Source of the DNA: Ianthella basta
Taxonomy: Eukaryota > Porifera > Demospongiae > Verongiida > Ianthellidae
NCBI GenBank assembly: GCA_964019415.1
Contig: OZ025872.1
Span: 6,463,322 to 6,527,321 of the forward strand
DNA length: 64,000 nucleotides
Reading direction: 5' to 3'
Positions 62,790 through 64,000 of the stretch are shown here, piece after piece. The notes below the pieces were generated by a model. The model saw only the letters and a program-made list of their open reading frames with translations, did no database searches and was not told the origin of the DNA. Made by a program: the position numbers and the translations under genes. Numbering within the stretch: position 1 is the first letter of the stretch; every line of letters begins with the position of its first letter.

Positions 62790-64000
62790 GTTTCACAGAG
62801 GCAGATTGCTCCATACTGTACCACAAAGCTATCAGAGACAACCCCACCATCACCCTCCACATTGCCAAGGCCATGACCATTGGACCCCCTCAAGTTGGCA
62901 AGACCTCTCTATTCTACCACCTGTTGGAGCTGCCACCACCTGATGTTGGTAGCACTCCTGTGATAGAGACCGCTAAAACAGTCAGTATGTGTCCGTCTGA
63001 CAGCGCAGAGTTACCAGATGAGGTTGGATCCTCGGGAGCAATTGTAAGCCAAGATCATTCATCTGACTCCGAAGACTCGTCATCATCAGATGACTCAGAG
63101 GATGATGTGGGTCAGAGAGTAGTTGAGAGGTGTAGTTATAAATCTCGTATGTGTGTGGTAGCTGAGAATAAGTGGATGCTGGTTAACAATGACAGTGGTA
63201 TATTCAGTCTACTCACATTCCTGCAGCAGAAAATGGATGCCTTGGTCACACCAATCCAAAGTAGCACAATAGAATTTGAGGTTGCTACAGAAACAACGGT
63301 TTATGAAGCAATTGTTCTGCCGAACACACATAAAGAGGTCTACCGTGAAACACCTATTCATCCGTCAGGTGATACATCACCCATTCAGCTTTTAGATGAT
63401 ACATCACCCATTCAGCCTCTAGGTGATGCATCATCCATTCAGGTACCTGTTCATAAACCTGACTCCGTTGCAACAATGATTAGCCGAATGTTCAAAGAAT
63501 TGCAGAATCCTAACATAGCTAATGTCACCCTGCCCGATGTGCATCTCCTGCAGTTGCTAGACTGTGGAGGACAGCTGGCATACCACGATATCCTCCCAAT
63601 ATTCGTCAACATACCCGCCATCTACTTGCATGTGTTCAACGTGGCAAAGGAGCTGACAGAATGCCCTATAGATGAGTTGTGCTCCACTGAAGGGAAGAAG
63701 AAGTATTCAGCTAAATCCGCCCTCTCCACTGCCGATATGATCACACGCTCGGTGATGACAGTGCACTCACTTGCTGACAGGAAGGTTCAACTTCCCTCAG
63801 AGGTGAAGTGTGAGAGCAAGTCCCCTAAGCCCTGTGCTGTGCTGGTGGGCACTCACCTTGATAATTTGGTTGAAGGAGATTCAGAGGTTAAATTGAAGGC
63901 TGTCAATGAAACACTGCATAAAGCATTGCAGTCAAAATGTCACCATCTGAAAATGATGGTTGTGCCAAATCACAAATCCAGCCTCATGTTCTTCCCTGTC
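62790..64000 (+). CDS. ROCO-like GTPase exon, copy 2, intact, runs off window
   Basis: Acceptor TGTTATAG, phase 1 entry, open for 403 codons to the end of the window. It begins FTEADCSILYHKAIRDN, then has P-loop GPPQVGKTSL (from about 62882), an acidic insert SSDSEDSSSSDDSEDDV type, and three tandem GDxSPIQ-like repeats (about 63366-63440). The G3 motif is LDCGGQLAYHD (about 63557) and G4 is VGTHLDNL (about 63845). COR would follow outside. Relative to copy 1 it has no frameshift, and it keeps LPDVHLLQ where copy 1 lost a base. It is the better template for the family in this region. Confidence 0.85.

Overview
The window is eukaryotic and most likely from a sponge (demosponge-like). The coding sequence is split into short exons with GT/AG introns, most of them symmetric phase 1. 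The DNA is full of (TG)n/(CA)n tracts and TAGCTAGC-type words. The gene content is an extracellular Calx-beta array, ROCO-like GTPases (Ras-of-complex plus COR), and small death-fold/CARD-like exons, a mix known from sponge genomes. No bacterial operons, rRNA or convincing tRNA genes were seen. The species assignment is inference.

Layout. 0.9-8.4 kb: a ROCO-like gene (helical N-terminal region, P-loop GTPase, COR, Ser/Pro tail) whose GTPase-COR exon carries two frameshifts and a stop. 9.1-17.4 kb: relics of a second ROCO copy, with a Calx-beta multi-exon gene (9.6-15.5 kb) sitting between its pieces. 19.4-34.8 kb: a TM7SF3-like seven-transmembrane gene broken by transposons. A 6.57-kb EnSpm/CACTA-like DNA transposon lies inside one coding exon (20730-27295) and encodes two apparently intact, divergently transcribed genes: a 12-exon transposase and a 5-exon accessory protein. 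An RTE-type LINE (minus strand) and a CR1-like LINE (plus strand) occupy the place of most transmembrane exons.

35.3-50.1 kb: a first coding exon followed by eight small phase-1 exons encoding about 60-residue CARD/death-fold-like modules of three types. It is interrupted by a LINE with a C-terminal restriction-like endonuclease (38.0-42.1 kb), itself interrupted by a 1043-bp CACTA-like element, and by a 1.56-kb tandem duplication. 50.1-61.2 kb: a transposon graveyard with hAT pieces and several palindromic foldback elements. 60.3 kb: the last exon of a PEBP gene. 62.8 kb to the end: a second, undamaged ROCO-like GTPase exon that runs off the window.

Taken together, this looks like a fast-evolving cluster of ROCO GTPase and death-fold modules, amplified by duplication and reshaped by mobile elements. 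Whether the CARD-like array and the downstream ROCO exon form one transcript cannot be settled without RNA data. Many host exons carry single-base indels, while two mobile elements have clean reading frames, so decay and assembly error both need to be considered.
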